From the NCBI GenBank assembly GCA_018222965.1, contig JAAEZH010000001.1, positions 38,280 through 102,279 on the forward strand: a DNA stretch of 64,000 nucleotides, in the 5' to 3' direction. Shown in pieces: positions 35,153 to 44,010 of this stretch. Position 1 is the stretch's first letter, and every line of letters begins with the position of its first letter. Source of the stretch: Bacteroidota bacterium (lineage in GTDB: Bacteria > Bacteroidota > Bacteroidia > Chitinophagales > Saprospiraceae). Position numbers and translations under genes: made by a program. Below the pieces are notes generated by a model. That model searched no databases, was not told the origin of the DNA, and saw only the letters and a list, made by a program, of their open reading frames with translations.

Positions 35153-35607
35153 AAGGAATTGACCTTGAAGACCTGGCGGGACGCTGGCATATTCTACTTA
35201 CCAATTTCCCTATGTGGTTGAAAGGAGATAAAGCGGCTCCAAGCTTCAATTATATTCCCCGGGAAGATGGTTTAAACGATCGGGTGCAATACATCAAAAA
35301 TGGCAAGGAAAAGTCCATTGAAGGTTTCAGTAAGGTGGTGACTCCCGACAACCGCAATTTTGTGTGGAGGGGAAAAGGATTACTATGGTTGTTTAGGAGT
35401 AAATGGCAGATTGATTTTATGGCCCGAGACAAAAGCTGGATGATCGTTTCTTTTGCCCGGACACTTTTTACTCCTGCCGGGTACGATGTGGTGTGCCGAC
35501 AAGCGGAGCCCGATGCGGATAGCAAAGAGCACATGGAACAGATCCTCCGATCAATGGGCCTGCAAGAAACGCTCAAAGCTGTAAAACAGGATTCAGTATG
35601 TCTTTAG
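35149..35607 (+). CDS. Lipocalin-like protein
   Basis: A 152-residue protein. The opening LAGRWHILLTNFPMWLKGDK with G-x-W is the lipocalin signature, followed by antiparallel strands (PSFNYIPRED, RVQYIKNGKEKSIEGFSKVV, KWQIDFMARDKSWMIVSFAR). Unlike the outer-membrane lipocalin Blc it has no signal peptide, so it is probably cytoplasmic. It may bind a small hydrophobic ligand. It overlaps both neighbours by 4 and 10 bp. Confidence 0.72.
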   Translation: MKGIDLEDLAGRWHILLTNFPMWLKGDKAAPSFNYIPREDGLNDRVQYIKNGKEKSIEGFSKVVTPDNRNFVWRGKGLLWLFRSKWQIDFMARDKSWMIVSFARTLFTPAGYDVVCRQAEPDADSKEHMEQILRSMGLQETLKAVKQDSVCL

Positions 35608-36149
35608 ATTTTACGGTTTTTGGCCTTTCCGGCAGGAAATTCGAAGAATCGATTTCCGAAATAAACTCCATGGGATTTGACCGGAAAATCGTTTTTCCTC
35701 CAGCTATAGCAGAACTGGTTTCCATTCTTGAGCACTATCATTCCGGCTACCAGGATGACGGGGATGCTATATATGTCTACCTGGGCATGGAGGAGATTAT
35801 ATACTATCGATCGAAAAAGCAACTCCTCCCCTTTTATCTGCTTGCAGATTACTATGCCAATTTCTTTTCTGAATTGCCGACAGTTAATCCACGGATTCAC
35901 TTTTTGGAAAGGAGCACCGTACTTTCAAAAATAGAAATCCTTGAACTCTTGAATTGGTTGAAAAAGGCCATGCAGGCTCTATTTACAGATTCCATTCCTG
36001 TTGACAGAGACCTACAAGGTTTTATGCAATCACCCTTGTCCCGCTATCCTGAAATGCAGGATCTCGAATGGTTGTATCCTTTACTCAAACAATGGATTCA
36101 AAAAATTGAAACAGCCCCATACCAACACTTTTACTGGGAAATAGCCTGA
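35598..36149 (+). CDS. Hypothetical protein
   Basis: A 183-residue soluble protein, not recognised. It is rich in Leu, Tyr and Trp in the C-terminal half (ILELLNWLKKAMQALF, MQDLEWLYPLLKQWIQKIE), which looks helical. No catalytic pattern or signal peptide is seen. It overlaps the lipocalin-like gene by 10 bp and so is probably translated with it. Confidence 0.7.
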   Translation: MSLDFTVFGLSGRKFEESISEINSMGFDRKIVFPPAIAELVSILEHYHSGYQDDGDAIYVYLGMEEIIYYRSKKQLLPFYLLADYYANFFSELPTVNPRIHFLERSTVLSKIEILELLNWLKKAMQALFTDSIPVDRDLQGFMQSPLSRYPEMQDLEWLYPLLKQWIQKIETAPYQHFYWEIA

Positions 36150-36160
36150 CAGGAATCAAA

Positions 36161-36190
36161 TAAAAAAGGCCCCGGAAATGATCCGGAGCC
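36161..36190 (-). terminator. Terminator of the second SulP gene
   Basis: GGCCCCGGA (36168-36176) pairs with TCCGGAGCC (36182-36190) with one mismatch. The U-tract is on the lower strand, so it serves the SulP gene that ends at 36265; it may also stop the convergent operon. Confidence 0.65.
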
Positions 36191-36264
36191 CTTATCTAAA
36201 ACCTGTCTGATATATGAGCGAATAAATCGCTCTCTGAGCATCTTGAGCAGGGATTTAACCCTGT

Positions 36265-37947
36265 TTAATTTCTTGAAAACCCGTCGGAATCCTGAGCAGG
36301 TGTTTTGCCATTTGATGGCCTTTTTGTTTTGCCATTTCCTTTACCATTGGCAGCCGCTATAGCGTTTTCAAGGGTTTTAACGGGTTTGGCTTTTAGTCCT
36401 TTGCGTTTTCGATCAATCACTTCTACCTCAATATTGCTGTAAGAAGCATGTATCTTAAAATCTTCTATTATTTCTTCTACATCCTGATCAATGTTGATTG
36501 ATCTGGAAGCATCAATAATAATTTTGGAATTATCAGGAATCTGATTCAGTGCTTTCTGGATATTGGCTTTATTGAGGAAAGTAACATCCTCTGCCAGTTC
36601 CAGACGTACAATACCACCATCGTCAGACATGTGCTCGTTTCCTTCAAAGAGGAAGGGTTTCTTGTAATTGTCATACAGTAGGAAGAAAATAGCAACCGCC
36701 ATTCCCAGTCCGATTCCAATCAAAAGATCCGTAAAAACGATCCCCAAAATAGTTATGACGAAGGGGATAAAGTAATTCCATCCCAACTTATACATCTGCT
36801 TAAAAAGTACAGGCTTAGCCAGTTTGTATCCAACCACAAACAGGATAGCGGCCAAGCTTGCCAGCGGAATCAGGTTGAGTACAAATGGAATCGCCATCAC
36901 ACAAAACAGCAGTAAGAAACCATGGATAATGGCAGACATTTTGGTTCGTCCGCCAGATTGAATGTTAGTTGAACTACGAACAATTACCTGCGTTACAGGC
37001 AATCCGCCAATAAGTCCGGATACCAGGTTACCAACTCCCTGTGCTTTTAATTCACGGTTGGCAGGCGACACCCGTTTTTCCGGGTCCAGCTTGTCTGTAG
37101 CTTCTAAACAAAGCAGTGTTTCCAGACTGGCTACAATGGCAATGGTAGCGGCTGTCATATAAACAGCCGGATTGTTCCACTGGCTAAAGTCGGGAAAGGT
37201 AAACTGGTTGAAAAAGCCGCTTAGGTTTTCTGCTACCGGAATAGCCACAATGTGCTCGGCACTCAATGCCATGGAAGTACCAGAAAATACCAGGTTCAGA
37301 ATTATACCCAATGCAACCACTACAAGCGGTCCCTGAACAATTTTAAATACGGGAATCTTTTTCATAAACGGGCGTTCCCAAAGAATGAGAATTGCCAGTG
37401 ATATTGCGGAAATGATAACGGCTCCCGGCGTAATTGCCTCAAACATGAAATACAATTCAGAAAGGGTATTGTGATTATCGGGTTGATTGAAACTCAGGCT
37501 TCCCTCATAATCTTTATCATAACCAAAAGCATGGGGTATTTGCTTTAGAAATATTACGATACCGATACCAGCCAACATTCCCTTTATCACGGAGGATGGG
37601 AAATAATAGGCTATAATACCTGCTTGCAAAAAACCGAGAATCATCTGAATGACACCGGCCAATACTACAGCCATCAGGAAAATCTCAAAAGCTCCGAGAT
37701 CCTGAATAGCCGTGAGAACAATAACAGCAAGACCGGCGGCCGGACCACTTACTCCCAAAGGAGATCCACTTAAGGCACCTACAACGATACCACCTACAAT
37801 ACCGGCAATAATTCCGGAGAACAAAGGTGCCCCGGAGGCTAGTGCAATACCTAAACACAGCGGTACGGCAACCAAAAACACAACGATACTCGCCGGAATA
37901 TCATTTTTGAGATTGGCAAACATTGAATTGGAGTTGGAATTATCCAT
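36265..37947 (-). CDS. SulP-family anion transporter with STAS domain and basic tail
   Basis: A 560-residue transporter. The core shows NDIPASIVVFLVAVPLCLGI in helix 1, SGPAAGLAVIVLTAI, and LKAQGVGNLVSGLIGGLPVT, VRSSTNIQSGGRTK of the SulP signature. STAS is at about 440-525 (KIIIDASRSINIDQDVEEII), followed by a Lys/Gly/Asn-rich tail of about 35 residues. It is divergent in sequence from the SulP proteins at 23313 and 59164 and resembles the subgroup often linked with carbonic anhydrase and bicarbonate uptake; no such enzyme is next to it here. Start MDNSNSN at 37947; another ATG lies 21 bp upstream. Confidence 0.88.
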   Translation of the reverse strand: MDNSNSNSMFANLKNDIPASIVVFLVAVPLCLGIALASGAPLFSGIIAGIVGGIVVGALSGSPLGVSGPAAGLAVIVLTAIQDLGAFEIFLMAVVLAGVIQMILGFLQAGIIAYYFPSSVIKGMLAGIGIVIFLKQIPHAFGYDKDYEGSLSFNQPDNHNTLSELYFMFEAITPGAVIISAISLAILILWERPFMKKIPVFKIVQGPLVVVALGIILNLVFSGTSMALSAEHIVAIPVAENLSGFFNQFTFPDFSQWNNPAVYMTAATIAIVASLETLLCLEATDKLDPEKRVSPANRELKAQGVGNLVSGLIGGLPVTQVIVRSSTNIQSGGRTKMSAIIHGFLLLFCVMAIPFVLNLIPLASLAAILFVVGYKLAKPVLFKQMYKLGWNYFIPFVITILGIVFTDLLIGIGLGMAVAIFFLLYDNYKKPFLFEGNEHMSDDGGIVRLELAEDVTFLNKANIQKALNQIPDNSKIIIDASRSINIDQDVEEIIEDFKIHASYSNIEVEVIDRKRKGLKAKPVKTLENAIAAANGKGNGKTKRPSNGKTPAQDSDGFSRN

Positions 37948-38143
37948 CACAAAAAGAATTTTGGTCAAAGACGGAAAACCCTGGCCTTACTTACGACTCA
38001 ATTTATCAGACAGGCACACAGCTTTCCTCTTTTTCAAAGGATTATTGAAAAATTGATTTTTCGGACAACCTATTTGATTGTCGCTAGAAATAATTTGGAT
38101 TGGAAAGGATTGAACCAGACGAACCTCTGGCTGTAAGATTGTA

Positions 38144-38479
38144 TTAGCACTCCGGTGGAGGGAGTGGAATTTCCGGACCTGCCTGTAGAAACAATCGGGA
38201 ATGTTCTGTTATTTCTTCTTCTCCGATGGCCAAAAGGCTTTCGCCGAAAGGCAAAACAGGTGCGTAGACGATGTGATTTAATTCGTCATCTTCAATAGGA
38301 TCGGTTTCTTCCTCGTGCTCTTCCGGAATAACCGGCATCTGCACGGTGGGCGGATTTGCCATAAGCGTTCCCTGGGCGGCCCCTACTATCAGCAGAGTCG
38401 CACAAAGGCTTAGTGACAGCGTGAGCCGCAACACATAAGCTAAACTGGAAGTAACGCTATTTGATCCCAAAATTTGCAT
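38144..38479 (-). CDS. Small exported protein, unknown
   Basis: A 111-residue product from the ATG at 38479 (or 121 from 38509). A signal-like segment (LRLTLSLSLCATLLIVGAAQ) is followed by an acidic linker (VIPEEHEEETDPIEDDEL) and a tail ending PEIPLPPPEC. I do not recognise it. The codons for LPFGESL contain a TTCGGCGAA palindrome, so this coding segment may partly derive from the repeat. No relation to the neighbours is apparent. Confidence 0.55.
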   Translation of the reverse strand: MQILGSNSVTSSLAYVLRLTLSLSLCATLLIVGAAQGTLMANPPTVQMPVIPEEHEEETDPIEDDELNHIVYAPVLPFGESLLAIGEEEITEHSRLFLQAGPEIPLPPPEC

Positions 38480-38622
38480 GTAGTTACAAATATATAGACT
38501 CTCTAACATAATAGCAATACTATTGTTTAAGAATAATCAACTATTATTTCTTTTTTTCGTACTTTATTACTTTTGAGTATAATTTTGAGATCAAACAACG
38601 CCCAACCAAATTACGGACTCAA

Positions 38623-39303
38623 ATGGCCATAGGTATAAAATTCTCCCTCAACGAAAGCTTGTACATCCGGGATCCGCAGGATACGGAGTTGGGACGGAAC
38701 ATCATTAAGTACAGCATCATCATGATTGATGAGATCGGATTTGAAGCCTTTACCTTCCGAAAGCTTGCCAAGAGAATGGAATCTACAGAAGCTTCCATTT
38801 ACCGCTACTTTAAGAACAAGCATATGTTGCTGGTTTATCTGGTTGGCTGGTACTGGGAATGGGTAAGCTATTTGATTGAAATCAACACCCTTAATGTACA
38901 GGATCCGGAAGAAAAGCTGCAAATAGCCATTTGCAATGTAGTTTCAGCTACCCGCGAAAACCCGGCCATTGATTATGTCAATGAAAACATCCTTCACCGC
39001 ATTGTCATTTCAGACGGGGTGAAAGCGTATCATACCAAGTCGGTTGATGAGGAAAATAAGAACGGCCTGTTTTTCAATTACAAGCGGATGGTTGAAAAGA
39101 TATCCGATATTATCCTGGAGATAAACCCCGACTTCCCATACCCCCGGGCACTCGGCAGTAATTTATTTGAAATGGCCAATGCACAGATTTATTTCGCTCA
39201 ACACCTTCCCCGGCTCACTGATGTAAAACTACAAGATGAAAAGTATGAGGAGGTAGTTAAAATGCTGGAGTATTTTGCTTTCGGCGTTTTGAGCAAAAGG
39301 TAA
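38623..39303 (+). CDS. TetR-family transcriptional regulator
   Basis: A 226-residue protein. The N-terminal helix-turn-helix is IIMIDEIGFEAFTFRKLAKR followed by ESTEASIYRYFKNKHMLLVY, the TetR signature. The N-terminus has a 25-residue extension. The helical C-terminal half is the ligand-binding domain, with no recognisable ligand. It is divergent from the small exported protein and upstream of the haloperoxidase-like gene; which gene it controls is unknown. Confidence 0.9.
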   Translation: MAIGIKFSLNESLYIRDPQDTELGRNIIKYSIIMIDEIGFEAFTFRKLAKRMESTEASIYRYFKNKHMLLVYLVGWYWEWVSYLIEINTLNVQDPEEKLQIAICNVVSATRENPAIDYVNENILHRIVISDGVKAYHTKSVDEENKNGLFFNYKRMVEKISDIILEINPDFPYPRALGSNLFEMANAQIYFAQHLPRLTDVKLQDEKYEEVVKMLEYFAFGVLSKR

Positions 39304-39443
39304 ATGATCCAAACCTTCAATTTAGTATCCTAACAAATTGTGCACGGAAAGTTTTTACACGGTAAAAACCCCTATTCATCAACTTTAAAGGAGCATTCCC
39401 ACATTTCGCGATTTTAAGCAGGGAGAATAGCATCCTCAAGTCC

Positions 39444-39451
39444 TATTTTTG
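39444..39451 (+). promoter_or_regulatory. Putative -7 element before the haloperoxidase-like gene
   Basis: TATTTTTG matches TAnnTTTG, 66 bp before the ATG at 39518. The -33 box is not clear. The gap 39304-39517 shows nothing else. Confidence 0.35.
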
Positions 39452-39517
39452 AACATAATTCATCTAAAAGGGAGACTTCTCTCCTACCCCAACCTAACTA
39501 ACATTACACATTATCCT

Positions 39518-41005
39518 ATGAAGTTTATACAATTACCAATCCTGGTATTGGCCATTTTAGGCCTGATGATACCAACCTCCTGTAAAGATGCAACAGCAGA
39601 TGCTTCCGAACAAAAGGTAGAAGAAGCAGAACCAAGAGGAGTCGACAATGTCGCCTACAAATGGGGAAAAATGGCCTTAACCGCTACTGCTAATGACACG
39701 GAGATGTTTAAACCACGTCCGACCATTACTTCCCGGTACCTCGGACTAATCTTTACAGCTGTTTTCGATGCCTGGTCTCGTTACGATGAAAAAGCCATTC
39801 CTGTTTATCTGGAAGGTGTGGATCGCAGACCAGCTGAAGAACAGACCCTCAGCAATAAAGAAATTGCTATAAGCTATGCGGCGTTCCGGGCAATGTCTGA
39901 GTATTATTATTCGGATGAAGCCCTGTTTCGGGATTTCATGACCGAGCTGGGACTAGATCCCGATGACGAATCCATGGATCCAAACAGTCCGATTGGCATC
40001 GGAAATCTGGCCGCAAAATCCGTTATTGAAAGCCGTAAAGGAGACGGTGCCAACCAATATGGCGAGGAAGAAGGATCTAATGGTGAGCCGTATTTCAACT
40101 ATGTTGGTTACGAGCCTGTCAATTCTCCCGATACGAATACAGATCCAAATCGCTGGCAACCAAAATATTTTTCAGACGGCAAAGGAGGCAAATTTGCCCC
40201 GTCTTGCCTGACTCCCTATTGGGACAAAGTTCAGCCGCTTGCGCTGCAATCCGGCGATCAATTCCGTCCGGGTCCTCCTCCGATGATCGGTTCTGAGCAA
40301 TTGGAAAAAGAAGTGCAGGAAGTAATTGAAATGCAGGCTAATCTCACCGATGAGCAAAAAGCCCTGGTTGAGTTTATGCGCGACGGACCAAAATCTGTAC
40401 AGCAGGCCGGTCACTGGTTGATTTTTGCACAGGATGTTTCCCGCCGCGATAATCACAATTTGGATGAAGATGTAAAGATGTACTTCTACAATCAGGTTGT
40501 AGCCATGGATGCCTTTATCGCTTCCTGGGATAGCAAGATGTTTTACGATTTCGCCCGTCCGTACGCACTGGTTCACAAATACTATGAAGATCAGATTATT
40601 CAAGCCTGGGGTGGACCGGCAACCGGCATGATCGAAATGAATGGACAGCAATGGAGACCCTATTCTCCCGAAACTTTCCTTTGTCCGCCGTTCCCAAGTT
40701 ATGTTTCCGGACACAGTACCATTAGTGGCGGCTGTGCCGAAGCGCTTAAACTTTGGACCGGCAGCGATGAGTTTGGAACGGAGGTTGAGTTGGTAGCCGG
40801 TGCCCTAACCGAGCCGGATAATTTGGGAGATACAGTAACCATTGTATTCCCCACATTTACACAAACAGCAGAAATGGCTGGTATCTCGCGGGTTTATGGA
40901 GGTTACCACATCCAGGCAGACAATATTGCCGGTTTGGAACTCGGACGCGATGTCGCACATGAAGTCTGGAAATTCTACAAAAAACATGTAGGAGAAGAAA
41001 TGTAA
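39518..41005 (+). CDS. Vanadium-dependent haloperoxidase-like lipoprotein (PAP2 superfamily)
   Basis: A 495-residue protein with lipobox IPTSC after about 22 residues. The vanadate or phosphate site of the PAP2 superfamily is complete: K-x6-RP in SKMFYDFARP (about residue 339), PSYVSGHST at about 392-400, and SRVYGGYHIQAD with the metal-binding His at about 464. Total length and the long N-terminal helical part fit vanadium haloperoxidases rather than small PAP2 phosphatases. It would oxidise halides with H2O2 at the cell surface, a marine trait, or act as an acid phosphatase. The start at 39518 is chosen for the signal peptide. A terminator follows. Confidence 0.87.
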   Translation: MKFIQLPILVLAILGLMIPTSCKDATADASEQKVEEAEPRGVDNVAYKWGKMALTATANDTEMFKPRPTITSRYLGLIFTAVFDAWSRYDEKAIPVYLEGVDRRPAEEQTLSNKEIAISYAAFRAMSEYYYSDEALFRDFMTELGLDPDDESMDPNSPIGIGNLAAKSVIESRKGDGANQYGEEEGSNGEPYFNYVGYEPVNSPDTNTDPNRWQPKYFSDGKGGKFAPSCLTPYWDKVQPLALQSGDQFRPGPPPMIGSEQLEKEVQEVIEMQANLTDEQKALVEFMRDGPKSVQQAGHWLIFAQDVSRRDNHNLDEDVKMYFYNQVVAMDAFIASWDSKMFYDFARPYALVHKYYEDQIIQAWGGPATGMIEMNGQQWRPYSPETFLCPPFPSYVSGHSTISGGCAEALKLWTGSDEFGTEVELVAGALTEPDNLGDTVTIVFPTFTQTAEMAGISRVYGGYHIQADNIAGLELGRDVAHEVWKFYKKHVGEEM

Positions 41006-41042
41006 GAAGTGTTATAACAGGTTTAGTATTTTAGAAATAGAG

Positions 41043-41077
41043 AAAGCCGGCTGCGCGAAAGTGCGGTCGGCTTTTTT
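41043..41077 (+). terminator. Terminator of the haloperoxidase-like gene
   Basis: AAAGCCG pairs with CGGCTTT, with an inner GCGC-GAAA-GTGC stem, followed by six T. Confidence 0.85.
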
Positions 41078-41141
41078 GTTAAAGGTTTCTCAAAATACGT
41101 CACGCACCTTTAAGAACAGGTTTATAAAGAAAACACAACCA

Positions 41142-41354
41142 ATGAAAAAGCTCCTAATTCCTGTTTTTCTTTTCCTTTTTTTCGCTTCCGCGAATGGCCA
41201 GATCAATATTGGCTTACAGGCTGGCTATAATAACTCCTGGCAGTCTGCTTATGTTGACAATTCAGGCGAAACGGATATTACTGCATCCGCCTATCAGTTT
41301 TCCTTTATTCTTGAAAAGGATTTTGGAAACAGAAATGTAATCTTGGGCTATTAA
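41142..41354 (+). pseudogene. Truncated outer-membrane beta-barrel gene (remnant)
   Basis: A 70-codon frame starts with a good signal peptide (MKKLLIPVFLFLFFASANG) and the first strands of an OmpA/PorT-like barrel (QINIGLQAGYNNSWQ, AYQFSFILEKDFGNRNVILG). It stops at 41354, far below the 180-220 residues usual for such barrels, and the next 13 bp reach the stop codon of the convergent acyl-CoA synthetase. No continuation is visible in another frame. A 3' deletion is the simplest explanation; a functional mini-protein cannot be excluded. Confidence 0.6.
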
Positions 41355-41367
41355 AACCCATTGGCAA

Positions 41368-43266
41368 TTAATGCACACCGGCTGTCCCAAATACCTCCTG
41401 AACCTCCCCGATAATATCGACATCATCGATGGTGGATGGAATTTTTAATTCTGCTTTTTCGGCAATAGCGCGCAATAGTTTACGCAGGGTTTTTCCGGAA
41501 CGGGTTTTGGGCAGCCGTTTAACAGGCACTACCTTCTTGAGGGAAGCAACAGGTCCGATGGTATTTCGGATATCCCGAACAATCTCGGCCTGAATTTCAG
41601 CCGTACTTAAAGCGGAAGCAGTTTTCATGACAATGATTGCCATGGGAATTTGTCCCTTCAGATCATCTGCTACTCCTATGACGGCACATTCGGCGACAGC
41701 CGGATGAGCAGCTACTACTTCCTCCATTTCGGCTGTTGATAATCGGTGTCCGGCTACATTAATGATATCATCTACCCTACCGGTGATAAAGTAATAGCCA
41801 TCCTCGTCCTTATATCCACCGTCACCAGTGCTGTAATACCCGGCAAACTGGTCAAAATAGCTTTTCTGGAATCTTGTGCTGTTGTTCCACAAATCGGTTA
41901 ATGTGCCGGGAGGCATCGGCAACTTTACGGAGACGAGGCCTTCTTCATTCGGTCCAAGTTCGGTACCATCCGGCCCCAGAATGCGTATATCATATCCGCA
42001 AACCGGAAAACTGGCAGAACCTGGTTTTACCGGCAACAACTCAATGCCAGCCATATTTGCCAGCATAGCCCAGCCTGATTCCGTTTGCCACCAGTGATCA
42101 ATTACCGGAACACCCAGTTTTTCCTGCAGCCAGTTTAGCGTAGCGGCATCGCAGCGTTCTCCTGCCAGAAACTGGTACTTAAGCGAGGACATATCCAGGG
42201 ATTTGATAAAACGGCCATCCGGATCTTCCTTTTTTATGGCTCGTATTGCCGTGGGTGCCGTAAACATCACCTTTACCTTATGCTGACTGATTACCCGCCA
42301 GAAGGTGCCTGCATCCGGAGTTTTGACAGGTTTCCCTTCGAATAGCACTGTCGTATTCCGGTTGATCAGCGGACCATACACAATATAACTGTGTCCTACC
42401 ACCCAGCCTACATCACTGGCGGCCCAGTAAACATCGCCGGGCTCAACGCCATAGACGGCTCCCATCGAAAACTTCATGGCAGTGGCATAGCCTCCGGTAT
42501 CCCGTTGAATTCCTTTAGGAGTACCGGTAGTCCCGGATGTATATAAAATGTATAGGGGATGTGTTGATTCAAGCGGTACAGGATCTGTTGCCACGCCCCC
42601 TTCAAGTAATGCCATAAAGTCTAAATCAGTCGCTTTCATTTGTGCTTTGGGTCCGTGTTCCCGCTGGTAAACGATGATGTGTTCGGGTTTGCTTTTTGCT
42701 TCCTCCACGGCCCTGTCCACAAACGGTTTATAGGGTACGATCTTTTGGATCTCGATGCCGCAGGAAGCGGTGATAATTGCTTTAGGCGAACAATCATCAA
42801 TGCGTATTGCCAGTTCATGGGGGGCGAAACCTCCAAAAACCACCGAGTGGATGACCCCAATACGGGCACAGGCAAGCATGGCTACCACGGTCTCCGGAAT
42901 CATTGGCATGTAAATGATGGCCGTGTCTCCTTTTGATAAGCCAAGTTTCCGGAGTGAACCGGCAAATTTTGAAACCTGCTCCTGAAGTTTGCCGTAAGTG
43001 ATCTTTCGGAGGGTGTCCGTTACCGGAGAGTCATAGATGATGGCTGTTTGAGAACCGTAACCATCGGAGACATGCTGGTCCAGACAAAGCGCAGACATAT
43101 TTAGCTGTCCGTCAGCAAACCATTGAGGGTAGCCTTTGGCGTCTTTACTCAATATTTGCTTTGGAAAGGAATGCCAATTGAGCTTGCTTGCTTGTTCTTT
43201 CCAAAATGCCTCCGGGTTTTCTATACTGTAATTGTAAAATTCTTTGTACGTTTTAAAATCTTGCAT
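41368..43266 (-). CDS. Propionyl-/acetyl-CoA synthetase (PrpE-type)
   Basis: A 632-residue AMP-forming acyl-CoA ligase. YTSGTTGTPKGI is the ATP-binding P-loop, DHWWQTESGW and YYSTGDGGYKDEDGYYFITGR bind adenylate, and the C-terminal KTRSGKTLRK carries the Lys that is acetylated in this family. The stretch around VVFGGFAPHELAIRIDD and the length fit PrpE better than classical Acs (about 650). It activates short-chain acids in the cytoplasm for the TCA or propionate routes. The promoter region has a TATATTTG element. Confidence 0.92.
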   Translation of the reverse strand: MQDFKTYKEFYNYSIENPEAFWKEQASKLNWHSFPKQILSKDAKGYPQWFADGQLNMSALCLDQHVSDGYGSQTAIIYDSPVTDTLRKITYGKLQEQVSKFAGSLRKLGLSKGDTAIIYMPMIPETVVAMLACARIGVIHSVVFGGFAPHELAIRIDDCSPKAIITASCGIEIQKIVPYKPFVDRAVEEAKSKPEHIIVYQREHGPKAQMKATDLDFMALLEGGVATDPVPLESTHPLYILYTSGTTGTPKGIQRDTGGYATAMKFSMGAVYGVEPGDVYWAASDVGWVVGHSYIVYGPLINRNTTVLFEGKPVKTPDAGTFWRVISQHKVKVMFTAPTAIRAIKKEDPDGRFIKSLDMSSLKYQFLAGERCDAATLNWLQEKLGVPVIDHWWQTESGWAMLANMAGIELLPVKPGSASFPVCGYDIRILGPDGTELGPNEEGLVSVKLPMPPGTLTDLWNNSTRFQKSYFDQFAGYYSTGDGGYKDEDGYYFITGRVDDIINVAGHRLSTAEMEEVVAAHPAVAECAVIGVADDLKGQIPMAIIVMKTASALSTAEIQAEIVRDIRNTIGPVASLKKVVPVKRLPKTRSGKTLRKLLRAIAEKAELKIPSTIDDVDIIGEVQEVFGTAGVH

Positions 43267-43314
43267 GGCAATAGCTTATTTGGTTTAGATTGACCAGAGC
43301 AGAACAGAACTACG

Positions 43315-43345
43315 CAAATATATACATATATAGTTGTTTATATGT
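43315..43345 (-). promoter_or_regulatory. Putative promoter and inverted repeat before the acyl-CoA synthetase
   Basis: On the lower strand TATATTTG (43322-43315) fits the -7 consensus; the leader would be about 40 nt. Just upstream, ACATATA (43324-43330) and TATATGT (43339-43345) form an inverted repeat with an 8-nt gap, a possible operator. Confidence 0.4.
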
Positions 43346-43380
43346 AAATAGATTTAGAATTCTCGTAAAATTTCCAAAAA

Positions 43381-43947
43381 ATGATTGCAGACGCGCATTT
43401 TGAATCTATCGATTTCACTCAATCGCCCCTCTCCGATACTGACTTTGACAATTGCCATTTTAAGGCTTGTCGACTGGGAGGGATAGATCTGACGGATCAT
43501 CTGTTTACCGATTGCAGCTTTGTAGATTGTGATTTGAGTGGTGCAAACCTTTTTAATACAGCGATCCGGGATAGTACGTTTATAAATTGCAAAATGATTG
43601 GTTTGAATTTTTCGGAATGCAATGCCTTTAACTTTTCTCCTGTTTTTGAAGGATGCCGACTGGATCTGTCGAATTTTCACCAATGCACCTTACGCGAATG
43701 CATATTTACAGCTTGCCGATTGCACGAAGTAGAATTCGCGGAAGCGGATTTACAGGGAGCGGATTTTAGCAATAGTGATCTACAGGGAGCAAACTTTGAC
43801 CAAAGCGATTTGCGGGGTGCCAATTTTGTTTCGGCCTTACATTTTCGGATCAATCCGATGGATAACAACATAAAAAAAGCCCGGTTTGCATCGACCGGGC
43901 TATCAGGCTTATTATCTGATTTTGGGATAATTATTTTGGATTCATGA
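43381..43947 (+). CDS. Pentapeptide repeat protein
   Basis: A 188-residue right-handed quadrilateral beta-helix protein with repeats of the A(D/N)LXX type: DCDLSGANLFNTAIRDSTFI, EVEFAEADLQGADFSNSDLQ, GANFDQSDLRGANFV. It is cytoplasmic, without a signal peptide. The SALHFRINPMDNNIKKARF ending resembles the McbG/Qnr-like group of mixed function, but the length and the lack of a central loop do not allow a call of quinolone protection. The last 25 codons contain the intrinsic terminator of the convergent gene cluster. Confidence 0.9.
   Translation: MIADAHFESIDFTQSPLSDTDFDNCHFKACRLGGIDLTDHLFTDCSFVDCDLSGANLFNTAIRDSTFINCKMIGLNFSECNAFNFSPVFEGCRLDLSNFHQCTLRECIFTACRLHEVEFAEADLQGADFSNSDLQGANFDQSDLRGANFVSALHFRINPMDNNIKKARFASTGLSGLLSDFGIIILDS
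43872..43901 (-). terminator. Terminator of the lysozyme/paralogue cluster inside the pentapeptide gene
   Basis: AGCCCGGT (43878-43885) pairs with ACCGGGCT (43894-43901); a run of seven A on the upper strand gives the U-tract on the lower strand. It is 110 bp past the GH25 stop and lies inside the pentapeptide coding region. Confidence 0.75.
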
Positions 43948-44010
43948 GCATCAGGGACTGATATTCGGCGTCAAATTTTCCCATTTTGATAGATTTTATG
44001 GCTAAAAAAT

